From Arthrobacter silviterrae (GTDB taxonomy: Bacteria; Actinomycetota; Actinomycetes; Actinomycetales; Micrococcaceae): a DNA stretch of 64,000 bases. The position numbers were made by a program, and so were the translations under genes. Shown piece after piece: positions 17,016 through 26,253 of the stretch. Position 1 is the first letter of the stretch. Every line of letters starts with the position of its first letter. Under the pieces are notes generated by a model. It saw only the letters and a list, made by a program, of their open reading frames with translations, did no database searches and had not been told where the DNA came from. The stretch spans positions 1 through 64,000 of the forward strand of contig NZ_JAAKZI010000003.1 of the NCBI RefSeq assembly GCF_011045165.1, given 5' to 3'.

Positions 17016-19565
17016 CTACTGGTCGGCGGCCTGCGCCTTCAGCGCCCGCTGGACGCCGTCGCGGCTTTCCACGATGAGCCGGCGCAGGGCCGGGGTTTCG
17101 CTGCCCAGGGCGGCCAGGAACGCATCCGTGGCGTCCAGCGTGGCCTGCGAAACCAGCTGCGAGGGGTACAGCCCCGTGATGATGGTGGAGGAGGTCTCAT
17201 AGGACTTCTCCTCCCAGACCTGCTTGACCGCGGCAAAATACTTCGCCACGTACGGCTCCAGCAGCGAGGTGTCCCAGACGCGGCCAAAGCCGTTGATGGC
17301 GCTGCGGGCGGCGGCGTTCGCCAGGTCCCCGCGGACGACGACGGCCTCCCACGTCCCAGCCTTGGCCTCCGGCGTGGGGATGGCCGCCTTCGCGGCGGCG
17401 GCCGCCAGCTGGCCGTTCTGGGTGTTGTCCTTCGCCAGTTCGGCGTCGATGGCGCCCTGGCCTGCCCGGCCGCCGGCGACCAGGGAGGTCAGCAGTTCCC
17501 AGCGCAGGTCAGTGTCGACGGACAGCCCGTCCAAGGTTGCCGTGCCGTCCAGCAGCGCCTGGACCGCGTCCAGCTGCGCGCCCGACTGGGCCTGCAGGGC
17601 AAAGGCCTTGGCGAACTGCAGCTGAGCGTCGGAGCCGGCTTCGGCGCCTTGGGCCAGGGCCCACAGCGAGTCTGCGGCCGCCACTGCAGTCTCCTGCTGG
17701 TGTTCCGGTGCCACGTAGAAGTGCAGTGCGGTGGCCAGCTGGCGCAGCAGCACCGTAATGACGGTGGAGTCGCTTTCGCGCCCCACGGTGGCCAGGACAA
17801 AGTCCACGTAGGCGCGGGCCGGGGCTTCGCCGTCGCGCGTGGCATCCCAAACGGAGGCCGAGACGAGGGTGCGCGGCAGGGAGTCCTTGAAGTCCACCAG
17901 GTGCGCCTGCGCGGTGGCCAGCGACACGTCATCGAGGCGGATCTTGGCATACGCCAGGTCGTCGTCGTTGAGCAGCACCAGGGCCGGGCGGGCCAGGCCC
18001 ACCAGCTCCGGCACGGGGGTCACGGCGCCGTCCACGTCCAGCTCCACGCGGTGGGTGCGGACCAGCTTGCCCTCGTCGGGGCCCGAGGCGGCCAAGTTGT
18101 AGAAGCCGACGGCGGCGCGGTGGGGGCGCAGCACCGGGTGCTCGGCCACGGCGGACTGGAGGATCGAGAATGAGGTGATGGCGCCGTCGTCGCCGGTCTC
18201 AATCTGTGGCTTGAAGATGTTCACGCCGGCTGTCTCCAGCCACTTTTGGGTCCACGTGGAAAGGTCGCGCCCGCTGGCGGCCTCCAGCTCCACCATGAGG
18301 TCGGTGAGCTCGGTGTTGGACCAGGCGTGCTTGCCGAAGTAGGCGCGCACCCCGGCCATGAACTCCTCCTGGCCCACCCAGGCCACCAGCTGGCGCAGCA
18401 CCGAGGCGCCCTTCGCGTAGGTGATGCCGTCAAAGTTGACCAGCACGTCCTCCAGGTCGGTGATGTCAGCCTTGATGGGGTGCGTGGACGGCAGCTGGTC
18501 CTGGCGGTACGCCCAGCTCTTCTCCAGGGAGGAAAAGGACGTCCAGGCGTTGACGTACTGCGTATTTTCCGCCGCGGCCAGGGTGGACATGAACTCGGCG
18601 AAGGATTCGTTGAGCCAGAGGTCGTTCCACCAGCGCATGGTGACGAGGTCGCCAAACCACATGTGGGCCAGTTCGTGCAGGATGGTGATGGCGCGGCGTT
18701 CCACCATGGCATCGGTGACCTTGGAACGGAACACGTAGCTTTCCAGGAACGTCACGGCGCCGGCGTTCTCCATGGCCCCGGCGTTGAATTCGGGGACGAA
18801 CAGCTGGTCGTACTTGGGGAAGGCGTACGGGGTGCCGAACTGCTTTTCAAAGAACTCGAAGCCCTGGCGCGTCAGCTCGAAAACATTGTCCGCGTCCATG
18901 AACTCCATGAGCGACTTGCGGGCAAACACGCCCAGCGGGATCACGCGCCCGTCGGAGCTGGTCAGCTCGCTGCGCACCGAGGCATACGGCCCGGCAATCA
19001 GCGCGGTAATGTAGCTGGACATCTTGAGCGTGGGCTCAAAGTGCCACACCGCCCTGCCTTCGCCGGCCGCCTCTGGCTTCGGGGTGGGGGAGTTGGAGAT
19101 GACGTCCCAGTGGGCCGGGGCCGTGATGTGGAAGGTGAACGTCGCCTTCTGGTCCGGCTGCTCAAACACGGCAAACATGCGGCGGCTGTCAGGCACCTCA
19201 AACTGGCTGTACAGGTAGACCTCGTTGTCCACGGGATCCACGAAGCGGTGCAGGCCCTCCCCGGTGTTCATGAAGAGGGCGTCCGCCTCCACCGTGAGCA
19301 CGTTGTGGGCGGCCAGGTGGGGCAGCTCGATCCGCACGCCGTTGCTGACCGCGGCCGGGTCCAGCTCCACGCCGTTGAGCGTGACCTTGTGGACCTTGTC
19401 GGTGACGGCGTCAATGAACGACGACGACCCCTCCTTCGCGCTGAACGTCACCGTGGTGGTGGACGGGAAGGTGGTCTCCGAGGCGGTCAGGTCCAGGGTG
19501 ACCTCGTAGTGCTCCGCGGTCAGGGTGGCCGTGCGCTCAATGGCTTCGGCGCGGGTCAGATTCAT
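17016..19565 (-). CDS. pepN: Aminopeptidase N (M1 metallopeptidase)
   Basis: An 849-residue cytosolic M1 aminopeptidase that removes N-terminal residues from peptides. It shows the GAMEN exopeptidase motif at about residue 262 and the zinc site HELAHMWFGD (about 292-300), with the third ligand Glu in WLNESFAEF 18 residues later. An ERAP1-like C-terminal helical domain fills the last 320 residues. ATG 19565 (MNLTRAEAIERTATL) is the family start; the much longer open frame upstream is antisense to the next gene and is not coding. It is divergent from the membrane protein at 19804 with about 240 bases between them. Confidence 0.95.
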   Translation of the reverse strand: MNLTRAEAIERTATLTAEHYEVTLDLTASETTFPSTTTVTFSAKEGSSSFIDAVTDKVHKVTLNGVELDPAAVSNGVRIELPHLAAHNVLTVEADALFMNTGEGLHRFVDPVDNEVYLYSQFEVPDSRRMFAVFEQPDQKATFTFHITAPAHWDVISNSPTPKPEAAGEGRAVWHFEPTLKMSSYITALIAGPYASVRSELTSSDGRVIPLGVFARKSLMEFMDADNVFELTRQGFEFFEKQFGTPYAFPKYDQLFVPEFNAGAMENAGAVTFLESYVFRSKVTDAMVERRAITILHELAHMWFGDLVTMRWWNDLWLNESFAEFMSTLAAAENTQYVNAWTSFSSLEKSWAYRQDQLPSTHPIKADITDLEDVLVNFDGITYAKGASVLRQLVAWVGQEEFMAGVRAYFGKHAWSNTELTDLMVELEAASGRDLSTWTQKWLETAGVNIFKPQIETGDDGAITSFSILQSAVAEHPVLRPHRAAVGFYNLAASGPDEGKLVRTHRVELDVDGAVTPVPELVGLARPALVLLNDDDLAYAKIRLDDVSLATAQAHLVDFKDSLPRTLVSASVWDATRDGEAPARAYVDFVLATVGRESDSTVITVLLRQLATALHFYVAPEHQQETAVAAADSLWALAQGAEAGSDAQLQFAKAFALQAQSGAQLDAVQALLDGTATLDGLSVDTDLRWELLTSLVAGGRAGQGAIDAELAKDNTQNGQLAAAAAKAAIPTPEAKAGTWEAVVVRGDLANAAARSAINGFGRVWDTSLLEPYVAKYFAAVKQVWEEKSYETSSTIITGLYPSQLVSQATLDATDAFLAALGSETPALRRLIVESRDGVQRALKAQAADQ

Positions 19566-19803
19566 GCCAGGCAAAGTGATGCCTTCCGTTCGGTGTCGGG
19601 TGGACAGTGGTTCCGTGCATCCTGCTGGTGCCCGGTCCCACGGTGCCGGCTCAGCGCGCCGGCGGCTTGCCCATAGTCTTTCACTTAACTTCCCCACGCG
19701 TGGGCGGCGGCACGCCCGCCTCCCCGGCTGGGCGCGCGCCGTGGGCTCCCTGACAGGGGCCGGGGCATAGGCAGGCCGCTGCCCGTATGGAAAAGTAGAA
19801 GCC

Positions 19804-20796
19804 ATGGACATCCCCGCAGCGGAGAACGGCAAGGACAGGCATCTGGACGCCCGGGCGCTGCGCTTTGCCATCATCCTTCCCGTCCTCATGTCCGCGGGCC
19901 TGGTGGCCGGCGGCCTTCTTCTCGGCGGCGGGCCCGCCGGTGGAACCATCCCGCCGCTGGCCTCCGCTCCGGTGCCGTTCCCGGTTTTTCTTGCCATGGG
20001 GGTGGGGCTGATCCTGGTCCCGGGCATCGGCATCGGCTCGCAGGGGGCACGGACAGTGCTACCGCGCCAGCTCCGCCGCATCCTGCTGGGCCTGGCAGTG
20101 ACCCTGCAGATGACCGCCGTGTCCTTCTTTGCCGCGGCACTGGTGGGCCAGACCAGCCAGGGCGGCCTGCCCACCGAGCCCATGGACGCCCAGGTGGCCC
20201 TCATGGGCACCGGCCTGGCCTGCGCCATGGGCGTGGTGCTGGCCCTGACGTTCAAGCCGGACGAACAGTGGGGCGCCTCCGACGACGCGGCACTGTCCGA
20301 GCTGCTGGCCATCGAAGCGGACCCCACTGTGGCCAACGACCGGCTCGCCTACGCCATCCATCCGCGCAGCTCGGTGGTGATCATGATCCTGCTGGCGGGC
20401 CTGCTGCCGGGGGCCGTGCTCACCATTTTGAGCCCCTGGTTCCTGCTCGCCCTGCCGCTGCTGGCTGTGCTGGGTATCGCCGCCCTGAGCGCGACGGTCC
20501 ACATGGACAGGCGCCGCCTCTCCGTGAAGCTGGCCGGGCTGGTGCCGGTCATCCTGGTGCCGTGCACCGACGTCGACGGCGCCGTGTCTCTTGACATCAA
20601 GGCGGGCGACTACGGCGGCTGGGGCCTGCGCCGGCACAGCGGCAGTGAATCGTTCCTCGCCTACTCGGGGGCCGGCGTCGTTCTGCGGACCGAAAAGGCG
20701 GGCCGGGTGGTGGTCAACGCCCCCAACCTGGACACCGCCGACGACCTCGCCGCCATCCTCAACCGCCGGGCCGGCAAGGACGCCGGGCAACACTAG
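19804..20796 (+). CDS. Multi-pass membrane protein, paralogue of the 21380 gene
   Basis: A 330-residue protein with about six hydrophobic helices (residues 20-45, 60-78, 95-118, 137-155, 195-215, 217-240) and a C-terminal soluble segment. This ends in DYGGWGLRRHSGSESFLAYSG and VVVNAPNLDTADDLAAIL, a pattern repeated in the gene after rpiB (YGGWGYR ... FVVNAD). That tail resembles the PH-like C-terminus of DUF1648-type proteins. The function is unknown. It precedes rpiB by 58 bases on the same strand. Confidence 0.75.
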   Translation: MDIPAAENGKDRHLDARALRFAIILPVLMSAGLVAGGLLLGGGPAGGTIPPLASAPVPFPVFLAMGVGLILVPGIGIGSQGARTVLPRQLRRILLGLAVTLQMTAVSFFAAALVGQTSQGGLPTEPMDAQVALMGTGLACAMGVVLALTFKPDEQWGASDDAALSELLAIEADPTVANDRLAYAIHPRSSVVIMILLAGLLPGAVLTILSPWFLLALPLLAVLGIAALSATVHMDRRRLSVKLAGLVPVILVPCTDVDGAVSLDIKAGDYGGWGLRRHSGSESFLAYSGAGVVLRTEKAGRVVVNAPNLDTADDLAAILNRRAGKDAGQH

Positions 20797-20854
20797 GCCC
20801 CGTGTTTCGGTAGGCTTGGAGGGATTTCAACCCAACAAGCCCCAAGGACAATTC

Positions 20855-21328
20855 ATGCGCGTTCACATCGCAACCGACCACGCCGGCATGGAGCTCAGCG
20901 CCCACCTCATCACGGCGCTGGCCGCCAAGGGCTACGACATGGTGGACCACGGGCCGAAGGCCTACGACGCCGAAGACGACTACCCGTCCTTCTGCATCAA
21001 CGCAGCACTCGCCGTGGTGGCGGACCAGGCGGCCGGAGTCGACGCCCTGGGCATTGTGCTGGGCGGCTCGGGCAACGGCGAACAGATCGCCGCGAACAAG
21101 GTCAAGGGCGTGCGAGCCGCGCTGGCCTGGAACCTGGACACGGCCAAGCTGGCCCGCGAACACAATGACGCCAACGTGGTGGCCGTGGGCGGGCGCCAGC
21201 ACTCCGTCGAGGAAGCCACCTCACTGATCGAGGCATTCCTGGCCGAACCCTTCAGCAACGCCGAACGCCACGTGCGCCGCATCGGCAAGATCGCCGCCTA
21301 CGAAGCCACGGGCGAGGTTGCCGAATAG
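20855..21328 (+). CDS. rpiB: Ribose-5-phosphate isomerase B
   Basis: A 157-residue RpiB/LacAB-type sugar isomerase interconverting ribose 5-phosphate and ribulose 5-phosphate in the pentose phosphate pathway. It has MRVHIATDHAGMELSAHL at the start, VLGGSGNGEQIAANK (the phosphate-binding and catalytic loop, where Ser replaces the Cys of E. coli RpiB) and EHNDANVVAVGGR. ATG 20855 follows an AAGGA ribosome site. It sits between two related membrane protein genes on the same strand, which do not suggest any link to sugar metabolism. Confidence 0.95.
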   Translation: MRVHIATDHAGMELSAHLITALAAKGYDMVDHGPKAYDAEDDYPSFCINAALAVVADQAAGVDALGIVLGGSGNGEQIAANKVKGVRAALAWNLDTAKLAREHNDANVVAVGGRQHSVEEATSLIEAFLAEPFSNAERHVRRIGKIAAYEATGEVAE

Positions 21329-21379
21329 CCTGCAACATCCTTGGGGGAACAGTGGCAACAGGCGATTTTAGGGGGAGCG

Positions 21380-22447
21380 ATGAAGGGCAGCCAGCCTTCA
21401 AGGGGCGGGGGAGCGCCGGCATTTGACCGGCGGACGTTTTCTGTCAGTGCTTCGGCCGTGGTGCTCATCACCGCGGGTCTCGGCGCGTGGCTGCTGGCAA
21501 TTGCAGGCCGCCTGCCGAACCCCATCGCCTCGCACTGGAGCGGATCCGGGGCGGCCGACGGCTTTGCCGGCGTCGGGACCTCCGCCACACTCGGCGTTGC
21601 CGTCTCGCTCGGCACCGGCCTGTTGGTGGGCGGCTGCCTGTCCCTGAATTCACTGGCTTCGGGCCTGCGCCGGGCCGGGGTGGCACTCACGGTGGTCTTT
21701 ACGGCGTTCATGGCGATGATCTTTGTGGCCGGGCTGGCACCGCAAATCGGCAAGGCCTCCGCCGTGGGCACCGTCATGGACTGGGGCTTGGTCTGGGCCG
21801 GACTGGGCATCGCCCTGGCGGCAGGCATCCTCCTGGCCTTCCTGGTCCCGGCCCGTCCGCTGGAGGCGTTCGACGGCGGCCTGCCCGGCAGTTTCCCCGG
21901 CAGCAGGCACGAGGGCGGACTGCCCCGGGGCGCCCGTGTTGACGCCGCCGCAGCCGGCCGGGGTGAGAGCGCCAGCTGCCGCATCCGTGCTACGCCGGGG
22001 ATGTACGCCGTGGTGGGCGGCATCGCCTTTGTGGCCCTCGCCGTCCTCGCGTTTGCATCGCCGTGGTGGCTGCTGGGCGGCGCTGCCCTGGCGGCGGCGG
22101 TGGTTTCCTTCATGGCAGGAACCGTGTCAGCGTCTTCCGACGGGCTGTCGGTCAGGGTGTGGGGGCGCTGGCGCATTGTCCATATACCGGTTGCCGCCTA
22201 TGGATCCGCCCGGGCCATCGAGGACATCGAGCCCATGCGCTACGGCGGCTGGGGATACCGGGCAGGCTCCTGGGGCACTGCATTTGTGGTGAGGCGGGGG
22301 CCCGGCCTGGTGGTGTCCCTGGCCGGCGGACGCGAGTTCGTGGTCAATGCCGACACCATGTGGAAAACGCCGAACGCCTGGCAGCCCTGCTCAACGGCTA
22401 CCGGCGGCTGGCGGAAAACCGTCATGCTTAAGGCGAGACGTGCCTGA
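21380..22447 (+). CDS. DUF1648-type membrane protein, C-terminus frameshifted
   Basis: A roughly 350-residue membrane protein starting at ATG 21380 after a GGGGGAG ribosome site. Residues 20-45 form a helix, then LPNPIASHWSGSGAADGFA is the DUF1648 signature, followed by about five more helices. The C-terminus has YGGWGYRAGSWGTAFVV and FVVNAD as in the 19804 gene, but then runs into an unrelated tail ending at 22447. In another frame the sequence continues VENAERLAALLNGYRRLAENRHA and stops at 22431. This matches the paralogue's ending and leaves eight bases before nei. A small indel near 22357-22360 (one base lost, or two gained) is therefore likely. The family resembles transporter- or signalling-associated membrane proteins of unknown role. 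Confidence 0.72.
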   Translation: MKGSQPSRGGGAPAFDRRTFSVSASAVVLITAGLGAWLLAIAGRLPNPIASHWSGSGAADGFAGVGTSATLGVAVSLGTGLLVGGCLSLNSLASGLRRAGVALTVVFTAFMAMIFVAGLAPQIGKASAVGTVMDWGLVWAGLGIALAAGILLAFLVPARPLEAFDGGLPGSFPGSRHEGGLPRGARVDAAAAGRGESASCRIRATPGMYAVVGGIAFVALAVLAFASPWWLLGGAALAAAVVSFMAGTVSASSDGLSVRVWGRWRIVHIPVAAYGSARAIEDIEPMRYGGWGYRAGSWGTAFVVRRGPGLVVSLAGGREFVVNADTMWKTPNAWQPCSTATGGWRKTVMLKARRA

Positions 22448-23408
22448 GGGGCATTCCGTGCACCGGCTGGCACGGCAGTTCAATGACGTGTTTGGCGGCG
22501 CGGAGCTGGCGGCGTCCAGCCCGCAGGGGAAGTTTGCAGCCGGTGCCGCCCGGATTGACGCCCACGTGCTGGAGAGCGCCGAGGCCCACGGCAAGCAGCT
22601 GTTCCTGTTCTTTTCCCATGACCTGGTGCTGCGCGTGCACCTGGGCCTCTACGGGGCCTGGGACTTTGGCGGCGACAGGACGTTCACCGGGGCATCCAGC
22701 ATTGGCGCCCCGCGGCGGATCGGCGAGCAGGAAGAGGCCGGCGACGACAGCGCGGAGTACGCCGGCCCGCCCGAACCCCAGGGCGCCGTGCGGGTGCGCC
22801 TGGTCTCCGCGCACGGCTGGGCCGACCTGCGCGGGCCCACAAGCTGCGAGGTGCTCACGCTGGCCGAGGCTGCCGCCGTCCGGTCAAAACTGGGCCCGGA
22901 CCCCTTGCACAACCTCCCCGGCGACAGGGAGGAATTTGTGCGGCGCATCCGCAAGAGTTCCACCTCCGTTGCCCTGCAGTTGATGAAGCAGGACGTGCTG
23001 GCCGGCGTGGGCAATGTGTACCGGGCGGAGGCCCTGTTCCGCCGGGGCCTTGACCCCCAGCTGCCCGGAAAGTCGCTGCGGCCCGGGGACGCCGCGGCCT
23101 TGTGGGACGACATTGCGATGACCATGGCCGACGGCGTCCGCGACGGCCGGATCATCACCACGGAGCTGGCGGAGCGGCCTTCGGGCCGTGGCGTCGGTGT
23201 GGGCGGTGTCGGCGTGGGTGGCGTGCCGCCGTCGAGCCTTGACGGTGTTAATAAGGGCGACAGTGACAACAAGGCCGTGCCCGTGGCGGACGCGCACTAT
23301 GTGTACAAGCGCAACGGCCTGCCATGCCGGCGGTGCGGGACCCTGGTGGCCATGGTGGAGCTCGGCGGCCGCAAGCTCTACTGGTGCCCCGGCTGCCAGC
23401 GGTCCTGA
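22440..23408 (+). CDS. nei: Fpg/Nei-family DNA glycosylase
   Basis: A 322-residue base-excision repair glycosylase/AP lyase. GTG 22440 places the catalytic Pro-Glu at residues 2-3 (MPEGHSVHR). LAGVGNVYRAEALFRRGLDP is the helix-two-turn-helix, and the C-terminal zinc finger is CRRCGTLV ... YWCPGCQRS. MPEGHSVHR points to the Nei2-like actinobacterial branch rather than Fpg. A Gly/Val-rich insertion (GVGVGGVGVGG) sits between the helical domain and the zinc finger. It removes oxidised bases from DNA. The gene follows the DUF1648-type gene directly. Confidence 0.9.
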   Translation: MPEGHSVHRLARQFNDVFGGAELAASSPQGKFAAGAARIDAHVLESAEAHGKQLFLFFSHDLVLRVHLGLYGAWDFGGDRTFTGASSIGAPRRIGEQEEAGDDSAEYAGPPEPQGAVRVRLVSAHGWADLRGPTSCEVLTLAEAAAVRSKLGPDPLHNLPGDREEFVRRIRKSSTSVALQLMKQDVLAGVGNVYRAEALFRRGLDPQLPGKSLRPGDAAALWDDIAMTMADGVRDGRIITTELAERPSGRGVGVGGVGVGGVPPSSLDGVNKGDSDNKAVPVADAHYVYKRNGLPCRRCGTLVAMVELGGRKLYWCPGCQRS

Positions 23409-23432
23409 AACGAACAGCGGTCCTGAAACGAA
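23397..23432. repeat. 18-bp perfect tandem duplication over the nei stop
   Basis: CAGCGGTCCTGAAACGAA occurs twice head to tail (23397-23414, 23415-23432). The first copy contains the last codons and TGA stop of nei; the second is downstream. It is a simple recent slippage or duplication event that leaves the protein unchanged. Confidence 0.9.
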
Positions 23433-23435
23433 AAA

Positions 23436-23495
23436 TGCCGCCGTTCCCGCATTTTGACGCAGCTATAACGGCGGCAAAATGCGGGAACGGCGGCA
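23436..23495 (-). terminator. Strong terminator of tRNA-Gly (also behind nei)
   Basis: A perfect 21-bp inverted repeat (23436-23456 and 23475-23495) with an 18-base loop. On the minus strand it is followed by TTTTTCG, so it is a rho-independent terminator for tRNA-Gly. On the plus strand it lies just after nei and may stop that transcript too. Confidence 0.85.
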
Positions 23496-23510
23496 ATTCT
23501 GTAATAACGG

Positions 23511-23581
23511 AGGGGGCGACGGGAATCGAACCCGCGTAATCAGTTTGGAAGACTGAGGCTTTACCATTAAGCTACGCCCCC
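23511..23581 (-). tRNA. tRNA-Gly (anticodon TCC)
   Basis: A 71-base cloverleaf. The acceptor stem GGGGGCG pairs with CGCCCCC, the anticodon loop CTTCCAA gives TCC, and the T loop has GGTTCGATTCC. The discriminator is T, as usual for bacterial tRNA-Gly. CCA is not encoded. It is divergent from tRNA-Pro, about 165 bases away. Confidence 0.95.
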
Positions 23582-23747
23582 GAAGTGATGCTTGGGGCTG
23601 TCATTTCCGCCTCTCGGCTGAACAACTCCTCGATACTAGCAATGGTGCCGGTGGGCCGCAAATCGGCAGCGGGGCCTCCGGACCCCTTTGGCGCCGGGGC
23701 TAATTGTGCATCTGCGATCTTTTGCCCGTAGACTGTTGCGGGCACTA

Positions 23748-23820
23748 CGGGGCGTAGCGTAGTGGCTAGCGCGCCTGCTTTGGGAGCAGGAGACCGCAGG
23801 TTCGAGTCCTGTCGCCCCGA
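23748..23820 (+). tRNA. tRNA-Pro (anticodon TGG)
   Basis: A 73-base cloverleaf. The acceptor stem is CGGGGCG/CGCCCCG, the anticodon stem CCTGC/GCAGG with loop TTTGGGA gives TGG, and the T arm is GCAGGTTCGAGTCCTGT. The discriminator is A and CCA is not encoded. It lies 88 bases before the trigger-factor gene. Confidence 0.95.
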
Positions 23821-23908
23821 CTCAGCATTATCCGGTTCACGTTTGGTCAGTGACTGCCCATGTGCTGGTGCCTAACATCCACCAACAGACCATCAGGAGT
23901 ACCACGCT

Positions 23909-25282
23909 GTGAAGAGCGCTGTCGAAAACCTCACGCCCACCCGGGTAAAGCTCAATGTTGAGGTTTCCTTTGAGGAATTGAAGCCCAGCATTGCCGAGGC
24001 TTACAAGACGATTGCCACACAGGTCCAGGTGCCTGGCTTCCGCAAGGGCAAGGTCCCCAACAAGCTGATCGACCAGCGCGTTGGCCGTGGCTACGTCCTG
24101 GAAACCGCCATCAACGAGGGCCTCAACGGCTGGTACCAGAGCGCTGTGGTGGAAACCGGCATCAGCCCCCTGAGCCGCCCCGAGGTGGAAATCACCGAGG
24201 TTCCGGACCCGACCGCGACCGACGGCGAGCTGAAGTTCCACGTCGAGCTGGACATCCGCCCCGAGATTGAGCTGCCCGACTACGCCGGCATCGCCGTCGA
24301 GGTTGAGGCCGCGGAAGCCACCGACGCCGACACGGACAAGGCACTCGACGAGCTGCGCGGCCGCTTCGGCACGCTCAAGGCCGAGGACCGCCCCGCCGCC
24401 GACGGCGACTTCCTGACCATCAACATCGCCGCCGTCATTGACGGCAAAGAGGTTGACTCCGCTTCGGACCTGTCCTACCAGATCGGCACCGGCAACATGC
24501 TCGAAGGGCTGGACGAGGCCGCCACCGGCCTGTCCGCCGGCGAGGAAGCCATCTTCGACACGAAGCTGGCAGGCGGCGAGCACGCCGGCGAGGACGCACA
24601 GGTCACCGTCAAGGTCACCGCCGTCAAGGTCCGCGAACTGCCCGAGGCCAACGACGACTTTGCCCAGCTGGCCAGCGAATTCGACACCATTGCCGAACTG
24701 CGCGAGGACCTGGCCAAGCAGGCCTCCGACTCCAAGACCATGGAGCAGGGCGTCGAGGCCCGCGACAAGGTGCTGGACAAGCTCGTTGAGCTCATCGAGG
24801 TCCCCGTGCCCGAATCCGTGGTTGCCGAGCAGATCGAGCAGCACTTCAAGCCGGAGAACTCGCACGGCGAGGACCACGACACCGAAGAGCACCGCGCCGA
24901 GGTCAAGGAAAACACCGAGCGTGCATTCCGCAACGAGATCATCCTCGACGCCATCGCCGACAAGGAAGAAATCGGTGTCAGCCAGGCCGAGCTGATCGAC
25001 TACATCGTCTCCTCCGCCAGCCAGTACGGCATGGACCCGAACCAGTTCGCGCAGATGCTCGACTCCTCCGGCCAGGTCAACATGATCGTCGGCGAAGTCC
25101 GCCGCCGCAAGGCCCTGGCCGCCGTGCTGGCCCAGGCCGCCGTGAAGGACACCAACGGCGCCGACGTCGACCTGACCGACTTTGTCTCCGTGGCCGGCGA
25201 GGAAGAAGAGCTCGACGCCGTTGACGGCGACGAGGTCATCGAGCCCACCGCCGTGACCGACCCGGGCGAAGTCCGCATCTAG
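23909..25282 (+). CDS. tig: Trigger factor (ribosome-associated chaperone, PPIase)
   Basis: A 457-residue trigger factor. The N-terminal ribosome-binding domain includes [12 protein letters not shown] (about 44-55), the signature loop that contacts ribosomal protein L23. A FKBP-type prolyl isomerase domain follows (about 155-245, [18 protein letters not shown] ... [14 protein letters not shown]), then the helical substrate-binding domain and an acidic tail. It shields nascent chains as they leave the ribosome. GTG 23909 follows an AGGAG ribosome site. As in most bacteria it precedes the clpP-clpX protease genes. A strong terminator follows. Confidence 0.97.
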   Translation: MKSAVENLTPTRVKLNVEVSFEELKPSIAEAYKTIATQVQVPGFRKGKVPNKLIDQRVGRGYVLETAINEGLNGWYQSAVVETGISPLSRPEVEITEVPDPTATDGELKFHVELDIRPEIELPDYAGIAVEVEAAEATDADTDKALDELRGRFGTLKAEDRPAADGDFLTINIAAVIDGKEVDSASDLSYQIGTGNMLEGLDEAATGLSAGEEAIFDTKLAGGEHAGEDAQVTVKVTAVKVRELPEANDDFAQLASEFDTIAELREDLAKQASDSKTMEQGVEARDKVLDKLVELIEVPVPESVVAEQIEQHFKPENSHGEDHDTEEHRAEVKENTERAFRNEIILDAIADKEEIGVSQAELIDYIVSSASQYGMDPNQFAQMLDSSGQVNMIVGEVRRRKALAAVLAQAAVKDTNGADVDLTDFVSVAGEEEELDAVDGDEVIEPTAVTDPGEVRI

Positions 25283-25308
25283 TCTTTTCCCGCAGCACAA
25301 AGACCAAG

Positions 25309-25349
25309 GCCGTTGCCGGTTCCCCCAGGGGAGCCGGCAACGGCTTTTT
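25309..25349 (+). terminator. Rho-independent terminator after tig
   Basis: A 17-bp GC-rich stem with one G-U pair (25309-25325 and 25328-25344) followed by TTTTT at 25345-25349. It separates tig from the clpP operon. Confidence 0.9.
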
Positions 25350-25437
25350 CCGTCCCCCAAGCCCCGTGCCCCGGGCCCGGACGACGGCGGCGGGACCGTT
25401 CCGCCGCCGCGGTCCGCTGTGGGCGGACGCCACCGTG

Positions 25438-25451
25438 CGCCGTCAGCGAAC
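25438..25451 (-). promoter_or_regulatory. ClgR-type operator upstream of clpP1
   Basis: On the minus strand the site reads GTTCGCTGACGGCG, an exact match to the GTTCGC-N5-GCG box of the ClgR activator known from Streptomyces and Corynebacterium clp promoters. It lies about 150 bases before the clpP1 start, in the 250-base region that must hold the clpP promoter. The regulator's gene is not in the window. Confidence 0.6.
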
Positions 25452-25600
25452 AGCACGGTTTTGCGAAACAAAACAGCGCCAAAAACGGCTACTGTCCAAG
25501 TAGTGAAGATTAGTGATGGTCCGGAATTGGACTGGGTGCTCCGGTAGTTGCCGGGGCAGTCAAGGTCCGGCGGGCCGCACGAAGGAGAGGTAAGTCCACC

Positions 25601-26221
25601 ATGGCACAGCACACCACCCCGTCGATGGCCGGCCCGGAATCGGCAGGCTCGGATACATACATTTACAACCGCCTGCTCAAAGAGCGCATCATCTGGCTTG
25701 GCTCGGAAGTCCGTGACGACAACGCCAACTTGATCTGCTCCCAGCTGCTGCTGCTCTCCGCGGAGGACCCGGAAAAGGACATCTTCCTTTACATCAACTC
25801 TCCCGGCGGTTCGGTCACGGCCGGCATGGCAATCTACGACACCATGGAGTTCATTCCGAACGACGTGGTCACCGTGGCCACCGGACTGGCCGCATCGATG
25901 GGCCAGTTCCTGCTCTCCTCCGGGACCAAGGGAAAGCGGTATGCCACCCCCAACGCCCGCATCCTCATGCACCAGCCCTCCGGCGGCATTGGCGGAACGG
26001 CGTCGGACATCAAGATCCAGGCGGAACTGATCCTGCACATGAAGAAGGTCATGGCGGAACTGACCGCAGAGCAGACCGGGCAGACCGTGGAGAAGATCCT
26101 CACGGACAATGACCGTGACAAGTGGTTTACTGCCGAGGAAGCCCTGGAATACGGCTTCTTCGACAAGATCAGCCGGCATGCGGGCACCGTAGCCGGTGGC
26201 GGCGGAACCAGCGCGAACTAA
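25601..26221 (+). CDS. clpP1: ATP-dependent Clp protease proteolytic subunit 1
   Basis: A 206-residue serine protease subunit. It has [14 protein letters not shown] (oxyanion strand), the catalytic Ser in [11 protein letters not shown], His in [11 protein letters not shown] and Asp in DNDRDKWF. It forms part of the barrel that degrades proteins fed by ClpX or ClpC. Actinobacteria use two paralogues in mixed rings, and the second follows 32 bases downstream. ATG 25601 follows AAGGAGAGG. Regulation by ClgR is suggested by the upstream box. Confidence 0.95.
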   Translation: MAQHTTPSMAGPESAGSDTYIYNRLLKERIIWLGSEVRDDNANLICSQLLLLSAEDPEKDIFLYINSPGGSVTAGMAIYDTMEFIPNDVVTVATGLAASMGQFLLSSGTKGKRYATPNARILMHQPSGGIGGTASDIKIQAELILHMKKVMAELTAEQTGQTVEKILTDNDRDKWFTAEEALEYGFFDKISRHAGTVAGGGGTSAN

Positions 26222-26253
26222 CGGGCCCGGGAACAGACTTCAGGAGCATGGAC

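Noticed and set aside
23837-26179. A 780-codon minus-strand frame opposite tig and clpP1
   Set aside because: It spans two certain genes and their terminator, and its composition is antisense-like.
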